49,822 nucleotides of DNA, taken from positions 1-49,822 of the forward strand of contig JAKIVD010000025.1 in the NCBI GenBank assembly GCA_021647205.1, written 5' to 3'. The position numbers and the translations under genes were made by a program. The DNA comes from Bacteroidales bacterium (lineage in GTDB: Bacteria > Bacteroidota > Bacteroidia > Bacteroidales > F082). The first letter of the stretch is position 1. Each line of letters opens with the position of its first letter. The notes beneath the pieces are model-generated. The model was not told the origin of the DNA and searched no databases. It worked only from the letters and a program-made list of their open reading frames with translations. Positions 1 through 8,391 of this stretch are shown here, one piece after another.

Positions 1-42
1 GCTTACAAGGTACCGGAAAGGGTCTTCAAACCGGCCGCTTAA
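1..42 (+). CDS. 3' end of an unidentified gene (partial)
   Basis: Frame 1 is open from the first base and reads AYKVPERVFKPAA before TAA at 40-42. A strong hairpin follows immediately, as expected at the end of a transcription unit. Thirteen residues are too few to assign a family. The frame is inferred only from openness and the terminator placement. Confidence 0.35.
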   Translation, partial: AYKVPERVFKPAA

Positions 43-95
43 GATTTTCCATTCCGCCCAATTGGGCGGAATGGAAATCTAACTTATTTTTGTAG
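42..95 (+). terminator. Hairpin terminator after the left-edge gene
   Basis: A near-perfect inverted repeat of about 19 bp per arm (42-80, centre CCCAATTGGG, one unpaired A) is followed by a T-rich stretch (ACTTATTTTTGT). It sits directly after the TAA at 40-42. It might instead be a transposon end, since a broken IS110 transposase begins about 45 bp later, but stem plus T-rich tail favours a terminator. Confidence 0.55.
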
Positions 96-125
96 AAAAG
101 TTGTCTAAAGAAGGGGAGTATTTAA

Positions 126-1082
126 AACATCATCAAACAAACAGGAGCAACTGTCCAGAAGATGCAAAAGTATCTACGGCTTATGAATTTACGGTTAGAT
201 GTCGTTGTGAAGGATATTGTAGGTCTTACAGGCCAGAAAATAATTTCAGCATTTGTTGCCGGTGAAAGATCAGGAAAAGAACTAGCTAAACACCGACACT
301 ACAATATCCGAAAGTCAGAAGAAGAAATCGCAAAAGCTCTGCAATACAATGGTCGTGAAGATTACTTTTTTGCTCTAAAGCAAGAATGGAAAACATATTT
401 GCATCTTCAGAAACAGATTGACGAAACGGATAAGGAAATTAAGAAACTGCTCAAAGAAATTATCAGAAATGATGAGAACAAAAAAAAGCAGACAGCAAAA
501 AAAAAAGGCTATAAACGAAAAAACAAAAATGCGATAAGAAATACTGACATGAACAAGATTGGTGTTCAATACTTTGAAGGAATTGATTTAATGGCCATTG
601 AAGGCGTGAACGATGCCACCGTAATGGCATTTATCAGTGAAATCGGATTGGAGGGGGTCAAAAAATTCAAAACAGCAAAAGAGTTTACGGCATGGCTCCG
701 ATTGGCGCCAAACAACAAAATAAGCGGTGGCAAGCTTTTAAGTCACCACCTGCCAAAAGGAAGTAATCGGCTGAAAATTGCTTTACGACAAGCGGCCAAT
801 GTTATTGGTAACCTGAAAGAAGGACATCTAAATGATTTCTTCAGACGTATAAACTACAAAAAAGGGAGGGCCACGGCAGTTAGTGCCACGGCAAGAAAAC
901 TGGCAGTAATAATATGGAATATGCTCGCAAAAGGTGAGCAATATCAGCCACCAACCGAATACTTGTTCCTTGACCAAAAAAGAAAACTCAGATTAGTATC
1001 CCGAATAAGGAAAAATATTGCTAAATTTGACCTCAAACCGCAAGATGTCGGATTTGATAATGTGCTGAATACCAGCACCTAG
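126..1082 (+). pseudogene. IS110-family transposase, N-terminal catalytic domain missing
   Basis: The reading frame opens after a TAA at 123-125; the first ATG is at 162, but homology-like sequence (IIKQTGATVQK) begins before it, so there is no native start. What remains is the middle and C-terminal part of an IS110/IS1111/IS116-type transposase: the LMNLRLD..VKDIVGLTG segment, a lysine-rich coiled-coil-like stretch (residues about 70-125), and the transposase_20-like region with EGV..ATV..FISEIG, KEFTAWLRLAP, and LKIALRQAANVI. The family normally has roughly 300-400 residues, starting with a RuvC-like DEDD domain of 100 or more residues that is absent here, so the protein should be catalytically dead. 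It marks the left border of the AT-rich island. IS110 elements use a bridge RNA from the element's noncoding end; the upstream end that would carry it is gone. Confidence 0.8.
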
Positions 1083-1232
1083 ATTTGACGTTAGTTGGAA
1101 TATTGAATAGGCTCAGAGGCAATCTGTTACTTAAATAAATGAAATTATAATTAATGACTAATTTTACGATATTTAGTGAACTTCACAGATACTTAGTATA
1201 TACAAAGTTTATCTAAAATACTTGATTAAAAA

Positions 1233-2069
1233 ATGAAGAACTATAGTTTTTATAAACAAAGGAGTAAGCATTTAAGAAAAGAATTTTTTCGTCCTTTGAT
1301 TTTTGGCTTCAAAAATTGTGAACAGCATAGACTCTGGATAAGAAACCTCTATAATGAGCACTTTTTGAAAAGCGATAAAATGACCGAAATAACTGAAATC
1401 TTAAAAACAAGTTTCACCAGTTGCAATGACATCTCTCACTTACTAGAACATGGCTATGAAAGTTTATGTTACGGCGGAAAGTGCAGCTTGCAGAATGATT
1501 CCATTATAGCTGCCTCGGTAATACCTAGAAAGACATTTATTTATTACTTAAACACAAAATATAAACATTTCTTCAAAACAAAAAAAGATGCTAATAATTT
1601 TATTAGCGATCTATGTTTAAATACCAAAACAATAAACCCAAAATATAAATCAGTTTTATTAAGGCAGAAAGGCAGACTCGTCTGGATGACGTGGGATAAA
1701 ATAAATAATAGCTCAAATCCCGCCTATTTTTTAAAGACTAAATATGCAGAGGAAGCAAGAACAGCACTAGGGCTTGGTTTTGAGGATTATAGGCTTAAAG
1801 ATATGCTTGTATTTATTTTCACTTCAAGTACAAGTAACTTGCATCGTCCCACAATTTGCGACTCTGGTTACAATGATTTTTTTAGACCGACTGATGTTCT
1901 CTTCAAACAACATGGAATAATTAAACCATTGAATAATGGGAAATATAATATTCTAGATAACGAATACGAAATTACCGATTATGCTTTGAGATTACCGGAA
2001 GCCGTCAATTGGGGTTCAGATTATTCAATTAATGATGTAAAAAAATGTATACTATTAAATTCTGTTTAA
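1233..2069 (+). CDS. Unknown protein A of the AT-rich island (278 aa)
   Basis: I do not recognise a family. The 278-residue product is soluble-looking, with no signal peptide or membrane segment, and is rich in Lys, Asn, Tyr and Phe as expected from very AT-rich DNA. The C-terminal third looks most domain-like: a HRPTICDSGYNDFFRPTD segment (about residues 207-224) with clustered His, Asp and Cys, then HGIIKPL and a final LPEAVNWGSDY stretch. Its stop is separated by one base from the start of the next gene, so A, B and the 765-aa gene are probably one transcript. The ATG at 1233 is the first in frame after about 150 bp of noncoding sequence following the IS110 remnant. A role in a defence or conflict operon is inferred from context only. 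Confidence 0.75.
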   Translation: MKNYSFYKQRSKHLRKEFFRPLIFGFKNCEQHRLWIRNLYNEHFLKSDKMTEITEILKTSFTSCNDISHLLEHGYESLCYGGKCSLQNDSIIAASVIPRKTFIYYLNTKYKHFFKTKKDANNFISDLCLNTKTINPKYKSVLLRQKGRLVWMTWDKINNSSNPAYFLKTKYAEEARTALGLGFEDYRLKDMLVFIFTSSTSNLHRPTICDSGYNDFFRPTDVLFKQHGIIKPLNNGKYNILDNEYEITDYALRLPEAVNWGSDYSINDVKKCILLNSV

Positions 2070-2070
2070 T

Positions 2071-3153
2071 ATGGATATTTATAAAAAAGACAAAGAATTA
2101 CGTTTAGAATTCAAGGAAAACTACAACTTTCATACTCTCTTGAAACATCTAAACTCTAATGAGTTTATTTATACAATTGAGTTAATATTACTTGGGGATC
2201 TAAAATTCCTTAATTTATTTTTCCCTTCTCTTAGAAATATTGACCCAGATGAGAGTGCTCTCATTGCTTTAATTGATTTGCCTGGTTATATTCTTGAACG
2301 GTTATCAGCTTGTTCAAACATTGTTTTTCAAAGAGCACTTAACAATTATTACGGAACGAAATCTAAAGAGGTTCAAAAGAAGCTATTTACTTTATCAATG
2401 AATATTGAATTTGGTTTAACTGACAGTTATATCATTGACCTAGTGTTTAATCCCAATACTTCATCAGATATAAAAATTGAGTTATTGTATTTATTAGATG
2501 AACGCAAGCAAGTTAAATATGTTGATAAATACATTTCAAGTTATAGATTAAAAGATGAACCATTGATGTTGCCGTTTATTGTTGATAAGATGGACAAGGG
2601 TAACAAGGAAATAATTATTACATTGTTCAAGGAATTTAGCTCAATCAATATAGAGAATCCTAATAATGACATATCAAACTGGTTTTATTCTGTACTTTAT
2701 GATATAATACAAGTTGCAAACAATACGGATGATATACAATTTGTTTTTGATTTTCTGAAAATATTAAATTTTTGGCTATATGAAACTTCAATATCTATTT
2801 TACAAAATGAAGAATTTAAAAGTTTTTATAGTAAATATTTAATATGCGTAGAGGGAAATAAAGAAGAAGTACCAGATTGGGAAATAATTGATCTGAACCT
2901 AGAAGCAATTAAATCAATAAATTTTAAGTATGCTGGCCCAGAAATGGCAGATTCAGTTATAGAAAAAGTAGAAGCTGAATCCCTCTTATCTATTACTGGA
3001 GCGATGAAATTTCTCGCAGTTAAAATTGAACCTTTCATTAGAGAGCAACTAACAATTAATCGACGTGATATTAATAATGATCCTTATAAAGATTTTATTG
3101 ATGAAATTTCAGATATAAATTCTTTGGAAGAATTAAGTTTAGCACTTATTTAA
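2071..3153 (+). CDS. Unknown all-helical protein B of the AT-rich island (360 aa)
   Basis: No family recognised. The 360-aa product has no signal peptide; the sequence alternates short amphipathic helices (LLKHLNSNEFIYTIELILLG, SDIKIELLYLLDE) in a way that resembles HEAT/ARM-like or other helical-repeat scaffolds, but I cannot assign repeats with certainty. The ATG at 2071 comes one base after the preceding stop, implying translational coupling. An 18-bp gap separates it from the PIN-like gene. In bacterial conflict systems helical-repeat proteins often act as sensors or scaffolds for an effector; applying that here is inference. Confidence 0.75.
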   Translation: MDIYKKDKELRLEFKENYNFHTLLKHLNSNEFIYTIELILLGDLKFLNLFFPSLRNIDPDESALIALIDLPGYILERLSACSNIVFQRALNNYYGTKSKEVQKKLFTLSMNIEFGLTDSYIIDLVFNPNTSSDIKIELLYLLDERKQVKYVDKYISSYRLKDEPLMLPFIVDKMDKGNKEIIITLFKEFSSINIENPNNDISNWFYSVLYDIIQVANNTDDIQFVFDFLKILNFWLYETSISILQNEEFKSFYSKYLICVEGNKEEVPDWEIIDLNLEAIKSINFKYAGPEMADSVIEKVEAESLLSITGAMKFLAVKIEPFIREQLTINRRDINNDPYKDFIDEISDINSLEELSLALI

Positions 3154-3171
3154 TCATTAAAAAGTATAGAC

Positions 3172-5469
3172 ATGAGTAATGCAAATAATTTATCAGTTTT
3201 CGAATATCAGTACATAGAAGATCAATTAAAAGAAAAATACAATTTAAAAAGAAAAATTTATTTCGATTCTTGCGATGTAATTACCATGATACAAGGTATT
3301 TGGCATTTTAACAAAGACTATCACTTCGAATGGGGAAAATTTAAAAGCAGAAAAGATGTTGAAATTCATGCAATCGCACAGAAAGGGTGGCTTGGGAATA
3401 TTAATCTTCTTAAACCACATCAAGATGAATTAATCTTTAAGCTCACAAATGATGACAGTAATTTTCCCGATAAAAACACCTTTTCAAAAGATGAGGTAGA
3501 TAGTGAATTATTGTTTAATTTGTTAAAAGAAATACCTAAAGAAAATTTTAAAAATCCCAAATCTGATAATTTTGAGAAATATGTAAAAGAGTTAAAAGTA
3601 AATTCAAAACTTCTATTCAAGTCAAATTCAATATTAAATCCATTTTTCTGGACAGATAGATATAACCAATTATTTGATGAAAAGAATATTATTAATTTGA
3701 CATTTAATGGTATTGATCACACAAGTTTTCAAACATGCGATATTTTTCAAAAAACATTAACAAAACTAGAAAGAATTCGAAAGGGTAAAGCTTTTAGTAA
3801 TTATATGGATGCTTTAGCAATAGCACAATTACAAGTCGAGGTTGACGTTTTTAAAAAATCAAATTTTTCACAAGACTTGCCTATTTTCTTCACAGGAGCA
3901 AGATATTTACGTAAAGTGATGCTAGAATTATTTGAGGAAGATCCTTTGGCACTTTCTTACCCTCACCCAACTAAACCCAACAAACATTTGCCAATATTTC
4001 GATTTGAAAGCTTCTTTATTATAGATCCAATATTTAACCTGTCTGAAACTGATAAGGCCATTTATAATGCTGTTGAGGACATTCGGTTAATAAAAGAAGA
4101 CTTAACGAACTTAATTAGTACTGAATATTTACATTCTGAAGCTTCTATACTTGAAACTAAAGTTAGAGATTTAATAGGTGAAGATGCTGATTTGGAGTTT
4201 TTTAATAAGATGTGGCTTAATGGTGGGTATAAAGATTTTATTGATGCAATACTAAAATATATTAATTACTATGATACCTATAATGATAGTATCGAAAGAA
4301 TTATTAAATTTAAAAAAGCAAACATAAAAGAAGATTTTGAAAAAGAATTAGAAAATACATCTTTGCTAAAAGATATTATTGATAAAATAAAGGATATTCA
4401 TAGTGAAACCATGATTATAAAAAGTGATTATAATCTCCCTGAACATCCTTCAAATGACTTTGGATTACTTAGATTCTCCTTTAGATCAGAAATAAAATCC
4501 ACCATTGACACATTAATCTATTCACTATTTGAAAATTTAGACTTAAATGATATAGATAATACTTCATTATTTAATTCGTCTGTTACAAAGATTATAGATT
4601 TATTATTTGTAGGAGTAACAAAAGCAGACAAATTAATTGAACTTATTTCTGGTATCTCAATACTTTGGATATATTCAAAATATGACCTAATAGTTACTCT
4701 ATGTACAGCATTTGAAAAAAAGAATTTTATTTTAATTAAAGAAGGAAGTTTAAACAAATTCGATATAAATTCTTTTTACTCGATATTTGCTGCATCATTT
4801 GCACATTCTGATAATCTGAAAACCGAAGATTTTAATAATATAATTAATAATCACCAATCTTTTATCGGAATAAATGACTATAGATTCAAACTAACTCGTT
4901 CTTTCGCATTATTTCAATTATGGTATCATCATACATTGAAGATTGTTATACCTGAGCATCCTACTTCCATTCAAAAAAAATTACAAAAAAGACACAATAA
5001 AATATTAAGAGAATCTATTAATCTTTTATTGGCGGCAATAAAAATACTTGAAAATAAAGGTTTTGAAGAAGACAACCAACTAAAAAAGATGTATTATTAT
5101 TTAATCAATAATTTTTTATATTATAATATTAAAGGAGCCAGTTTTAAAAGTATTGAGTCAAATAGGTTTATTGGATTTCTGACGGTTCTTCGGGATGCAG
5201 AATTTAATACAGTTGTTTGGCAGAATAGGTTTTATGATACTATTGGGTGGTATTATTATAGATTAGCTTATGTCTATCAAGTAAAAGGTGAACTTAAATT
5301 AGCTTGTGAGAATCGCGAAAAAGCCCAAAGTTGTAATAATAAATCGTTTAAAGGTCCTACCCCAAAACGAGAACTGTCAAACTATATTCAGCTAAAAAAT
5401 ATTCTTAAAGAATTCTTATCTATAGGAGAGGAATGTAATAAAGCGCATAACAATGTATATATAAAATAA
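3172..5469 (+). CDS. Large protein with PIN-nuclease-like N-terminus and TPR-like C-terminus (765 aa)
   Basis: The N-terminal 260 residues carry a pattern like PIN-domain RNases: a hydrophobic strand ending in KIYFDSCDVI (Asp32, Asp35), a later helix with NYMDALAIAQLQ (Asp213), and a strand plus loop LPIFFTGARYLRKVM (Thr241), where canonical PIN domains have a T-x-D signature. The Asp after the Thr is not obvious, so activity is uncertain. The middle (about 270-660) is long, helical and unassigned. The C-terminus has a TPR-like helix pair (WYYYRLAYVYQVKGELKLAC, about residues 690-715). PIN domains cleave single-stranded RNA and serve as effectors in toxin-antitoxin and some defence systems. 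This would be the effector of the A-B-C operon if the assignment holds. No signal peptide; AT-rich like its neighbours. The gene itself is certain, the PIN call tentative. Confidence 0.72.
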   Translation: MSNANNLSVFEYQYIEDQLKEKYNLKRKIYFDSCDVITMIQGIWHFNKDYHFEWGKFKSRKDVEIHAIAQKGWLGNINLLKPHQDELIFKLTNDDSNFPDKNTFSKDEVDSELLFNLLKEIPKENFKNPKSDNFEKYVKELKVNSKLLFKSNSILNPFFWTDRYNQLFDEKNIINLTFNGIDHTSFQTCDIFQKTLTKLERIRKGKAFSNYMDALAIAQLQVEVDVFKKSNFSQDLPIFFTGARYLRKVMLELFEEDPLALSYPHPTKPNKHLPIFRFESFFIIDPIFNLSETDKAIYNAVEDIRLIKEDLTNLISTEYLHSEASILETKVRDLIGEDADLEFFNKMWLNGGYKDFIDAILKYINYYDTYNDSIERIIKFKKANIKEDFEKELENTSLLKDIIDKIKDIHSETMIIKSDYNLPEHPSNDFGLLRFSFRSEIKSTIDTLIYSLFENLDLNDIDNTSLFNSSVTKIIDLLFVGVTKADKLIELISGISILWIYSKYDLIVTLCTAFEKKNFILIKEGSLNKFDINSFYSIFAASFAHSDNLKTEDFNNIINNHQSFIGINDYRFKLTRSFALFQLWYHHTLKIVIPEHPTSIQKKLQKRHNKILRESINLLLAAIKILENKGFEEDNQLKKMYYYLINNFLYYNIKGASFKSIESNRFIGFLTVLRDAEFNTVVWQNRFYDTIGWYYYRLAYVYQVKGELKLACENREKAQSCNNKSFKGPTPKRELSNYIQLKNILKEFLSIGEECNKAHNNVYIK

Positions 5470-5596
5470 GCGAGATAGTAGTAGTATCAAGGCTTGTAGC
5501 CTATTTGAACTTTCTTGCAAGCATGAAAGTTATTGCTTCGAAATCGCTTACTTTTCATATACTAACCGTTGGGCTTAATACAAAAAATAAACTCTA
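5470..5596 (+). other. Spacer with small hairpin before the helicase gene
   Basis: This 127-bp gap contains ACTTTC...GAAAGT (stem 6 bp around 5510-5530) and further on the string TAACCGTTGGGCTTAATAC. GTTGGGC fits the GTTRRRY consensus of an integron attC right box, but I find no matching left box, so a cassette site is not supported. It separates the three-gene operon from the helicase, which may therefore have its own promoter. Confidence 0.3.
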
Positions 5597-7771
5597 ATGA
5601 ATAGTATTGAGAAGCTAAAAGAAAATTTGAACGAACAACAGTTGGAAGCTGTAACAGAAACCGAAGGTTTTGTTAGAGTAATCGCAGGTGCTGGTTCAGG
5701 AAAAACAAAAGCTCTCACTTCAAGATATGCCTATATAGTTGAAGCATTAGGAATTAACTCTTCTAATATCCTCTGTGTAACCTTTACAAATAAGGCTGCA
5801 CAAGAAATGCGGAAAAGAGTAAAAAGATTAGTCGGAGAAAATTCAGATTTGAGTTATATAACTACTTATCACGGATTTTGTGTTAGAGTTTTAAGAGAAG
5901 ATATTAATAAAATAAAGTATCCAAAGAATTTTATTATAATGGACGTTGAAGACCAAAAGACTGTTCTTCGACAAGTTTATAATGAACTTGGTTTAACATC
6001 AAAAGTATTCACCTTCAAACAAGTATTAAGATATATAAGCAAACAAAAAACTTCACAAGAATATTTGCAATATATCCTTGAATCCAAGAAGAAAGAAACT
6101 GATAATGAAATTGAAAAAGTATTTATAAGATACTTAGAAAAACAACAACGGAATTTTGCTTTAGACTTTGACGACCTACTAAATTTTGCACTATACATAT
6201 TTGTAAATAATCCAGATATTCTTGAAAAGTGGCAGAAAAGACTGCATTACATTCAAGTTGACGAAACTCAAGATAGTTCGCAAAAACAATTTATGTTAAT
6301 TGAGATGCTCTCACAAATTCATAAAAACCTTTTTGTTGTTGGTGACCCAGACCAAACTATTTATGAATGGAGAGGTGCTAAACCCGAGATTTTGGTTGAT
6401 TTTGATAAACAATTCATTGATTCAAAGACAATCATAATGAATCAAAATTATCGTTCAACACCGAATATATTAAATCTCGGAAATCATATAATCAAAAACA
6501 ACAAGATTAGGGTTGATAAAGATATGTTTACTCAAAACCCTGAAGGAATTGAAGTTGTCCATTTTCACGGCCAAAATGATTATGAAGAAGGTTTATGGGT
6601 TGCAAATGAAATAAAAAGACTTGTAGCAGACGAAACGAGTAAATATTCAGACTTTGCCATATTATATCGAGCCAATCATATTTCACGTAGTATTGAACAG
6701 TCTCTAATTAGAGAGAATATTCCTTATTCTGTTTATGGTGGGATTAGATTTTTTGAACGTAAAGAAATTAAAGATGTACTAGCCTATCTAAGGTTGATTG
6801 AATTTGGAGATGATTTTTCTTTTCTAAGAGTTGTGAACAGCCCAAGTAGAGGATTAGGTAAAAAGTTTATTGAAAATGTAGCCAAAATTGCCGAAAAAGA
6901 AGATATATCACTTTACTCTGCATTAAAAGAAAATATTTCAGAAAAGGATTTAAGTCGTAAAGGTGCAATAGAATTTATTGAACTAATTGAAAAGTATAAA
7001 AAATCAAAAAATGATGTAATCATTTCAGATTTAGTGAAGGAGATAATGGACGAAAGTGGTCTTTCTGCATATTACAGAACAGATGGAGACACAGATAGAT
7101 TAGACAATATAAAAGAACTTCAAAACTCTATAATCGTATTAGAAACTCAAGATGAAGAACAAATAAATCTCACTGAGTATTTGCAAGAAATTGCACTATA
7201 TACAAATATGGATATAGAAGACGATAAAAATGATAGAGTTAAATTAATGACCATTCATACTTCTAAAGGTTTAGAATTTCCTTACGTTTTTCTTTGCGGT
7301 TTTTCAGAGGGCGTTTTACCAAGTGCAATGTCAATTAAGGAAAGACGAGCAAAAGCCATTGAAGAAGAAAGACGTTTGACCTATGTTGCTATAACAAGAG
7401 CTGAAAAGGCTTTTTATATGACTGAATCTGAAGGTTTCAATTTCAGTACAGGTTTAAATAAATACCCTTCACGTTTTCTATTTGAAATAAGCGATAACTA
7501 TTTTGTTCGTAAAGGTGAATTAAGTCAAGAAATTATAGATGAAGCCAAAGAACAGCTCAAACTAGATTCAACCCGTCAACCTATTCAAAAGAAATTTAAT
7601 GTTGGTGATATAGTGAATCACACAATTTGGAATCAAGGGAAAATTATTGAGGTAAATGAAGAAAAAGGGGAATATCAGATTGAGTTCCTTGAAACAGGTA
7701 AAACTAAGCCGATAAATTTTGAGTTTAAAGGGATTGAGAAAGTTGAAATTTTAAATCAAAAACTGTTTTAG
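5597..7771 (+). CDS. UvrD/PcrA/Rep-type superfamily 1 DNA helicase
   Basis: A 724-aa SF1A 3'-5' helicase with the full motif set in order: Q-motif LNEQQLEAV, Walker A GAGSGKT (31-37), CVTFTNKAA (Ia), VDETQDSS (Walker B), VGDPDQTIYEWRGA (III), QNYRST (IV), TIHTSKGLEFPYVF (V) and EERRLTYVAITRA (VI). A PcrA-like C-terminal Tudor-type module (FNVGDIVNH...GKIIEV, about 665-720) is present. Length matches PcrA. A second, island-borne UvrD-type helicase beside unknown AT-rich genes is typical of mobile defence loci, whereas the housekeeping copy would match the host's composition. The stop codon TAG (7769-7771) lies inside the apparent left end of the adjacent IS3-family element, so the last residues may have been changed by that insertion. 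It is not Gabija, since no OLD-family GajA is present. Confidence 0.88.
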   Translation: MNSIEKLKENLNEQQLEAVTETEGFVRVIAGAGSGKTKALTSRYAYIVEALGINSSNILCVTFTNKAAQEMRKRVKRLVGENSDLSYITTYHGFCVRVLREDINKIKYPKNFIIMDVEDQKTVLRQVYNELGLTSKVFTFKQVLRYISKQKTSQEYLQYILESKKKETDNEIEKVFIRYLEKQQRNFALDFDDLLNFALYIFVNNPDILEKWQKRLHYIQVDETQDSSQKQFMLIEMLSQIHKNLFVVGDPDQTIYEWRGAKPEILVDFDKQFIDSKTIIMNQNYRSTPNILNLGNHIIKNNKIRVDKDMFTQNPEGIEVVHFHGQNDYEEGLWVANEIKRLVADETSKYSDFAILYRANHISRSIEQSLIRENIPYSVYGGIRFFERKEIKDVLAYLRLIEFGDDFSFLRVVNSPSRGLGKKFIENVAKIAEKEDISLYSALKENISEKDLSRKGAIEFIELIEKYKKSKNDVIISDLVKEIMDESGLSAYYRTDGDTDRLDNIKELQNSIIVLETQDEEQINLTEYLQEIALYTNMDIEDDKNDRVKLMTIHTSKGLEFPYVFLCGFSEGVLPSAMSIKERRAKAIEEERRLTYVAITRAEKAFYMTESEGFNFSTGLNKYPSRFLFEISDNYFVRKGELSQEIIDEAKEQLKLDSTRQPIQKKFNVGDIVNHTIWNQGKIIEVNEEKGEYQIEFLETGKTKPINFEFKGIEKVEILNQKLF

Positions 7772-7810
7772 CCCCCCAGAAAGTCGGACAGGATTATAGT
7801 TAGAAATCTA

Positions 7811-7818
7811 TAACTTTG
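7811..7818 (+). promoter_or_regulatory. -7 box TAACTTTG for IS3 orfA
   Basis: A perfect Bacteroidota TAnnTTTG match 8 bp before the orfA ATG. No clear TTG -33 element at the right distance. The very short leader fits many IS elements. Confidence 0.4.
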
Positions 7819-7825
7819 TACGATC

Positions 7826-8140
7826 ATGACAGAAAAAAGAAAGTTTAGCACGGAAGAAAAGATTCAATTTCTAAAAGAAGTTGAGCAAAACGGTGTAAAA
7901 ACCACCCTCGAAAAACACGGCATTTATCCGGCGACATATTACAGCTGGAAGCAAAAATTTGAACAAATGGGCGAGGCCGGGTTCAGGCACGGGATGACCC
8001 CGGCCCATATCAAAGAGATCAAGAGGCTTGAAAAAGAAAACAAGCTCCTTAAAAAACTGCTGGCAGAAAAAGAGCTTGAAGGCCATTTAAAAACCGAGCT
8101 GCTAAAAAAGAAATATGCCTGGGCGAGAAAAAAATTATAG
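7826..8140 (+). CDS. IS3-family transposase OrfA (helix-turn-helix)
   Basis: The 104-aa product is a typical InsE/OrfA protein: an N-terminal helix-turn-helix (FSTEEKIQFLKEVEQNG...YPATYYSWKQKF, residues about 7-50) that binds the terminal repeats, followed by a leucine-zipper-like coiled coil (IKEIKRLEKENKLLKKLLAE, about 68-87) used for multimerisation. A run of seven A residues at 8128-8134, just before the stop, is the expected site for a -1 ribosomal frameshift that fuses OrfA to OrfB in this family, and the orfB fragment is indeed in the -1 frame. Intact in itself, but its partner is truncated. Confidence 0.85.
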   Translation: MTEKRKFSTEEKIQFLKEVEQNGVKTTLEKHGIYPATYYSWKQKFEQMGEAGFRHGMTPAHIKEIKRLEKENKLLKKLLAEKELEGHLKTELLKKKYAWARKKL

Positions 8141-8376
8141 CCATAAAATATATTGGGCTGGGCTTGAAACGGGACCGGGTATTACCGGTTACCGGGGTTT
8201 CAAAACACCAGTATTACTACCAGCCCAAAAAGGCACGTCCAGGCAGGAAAGCATCAGTAAGCACAAAAAGGTTGGTATCAGGTGAGATGACAGAAGAAAG
8301 CAATGAGCAGGTAGTCGGTCAGGTCATTAACCTTCAGTCGGACCCCGATACGGATTATGGCTACCGGAAAATTTAA
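8131..8376 (+). pseudogene. IS3-family transposase OrfB, N-terminal fragment
   Basis: The frame -1 relative to orfA reads through EKKIIAIKYIGLGLKRDRV, then GVSKHQYYYQPKK and the HTH-like QVVGQVINLQSDPDTDYGYRKI, which is the start of an IS3 OrfB. The family's rve integrase core with its DDE triad should follow for about 200 residues but is absent; a stop occurs at once after GYRKI. The independent TTG start at 8164 is possible, but frameshift expression is more likely. Non-functional remnant. Confidence 0.75.
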
Positions 8377-8391
8377 GTTAGTTTTGTAAAC

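Larger units (their letters stand above)
7765..8376 (+). mobile_element. Truncated IS3-family insertion sequence
   Basis: The inferred left end begins TGTTTTAGCCCCCCAGAAAG (7765 onward), continuing TCGGACA, which resembles IS150-group left terminal repeats that start TG and carry CCCC..AAAGT..GGACA. It is followed by orfA and only the start of orfB. The orfB frame stops at 8374-8376 and the rest of the integrase domain and the right end are missing, so the element is dead. The left boundary is by eye. Confidence 0.6.

Noticed and set aside
5470..5596. Integron attC site
   Set aside because: Only a right-box-like GTTGGGC; no complementary left box or long imperfect palindrome.
5597..7771. Gabija system (GajA-GajB)
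   Set aside because: GajB is a UvrD-like helicase, but no OLD-family ATPase-nuclease with Toprim domain is encoded nearby.
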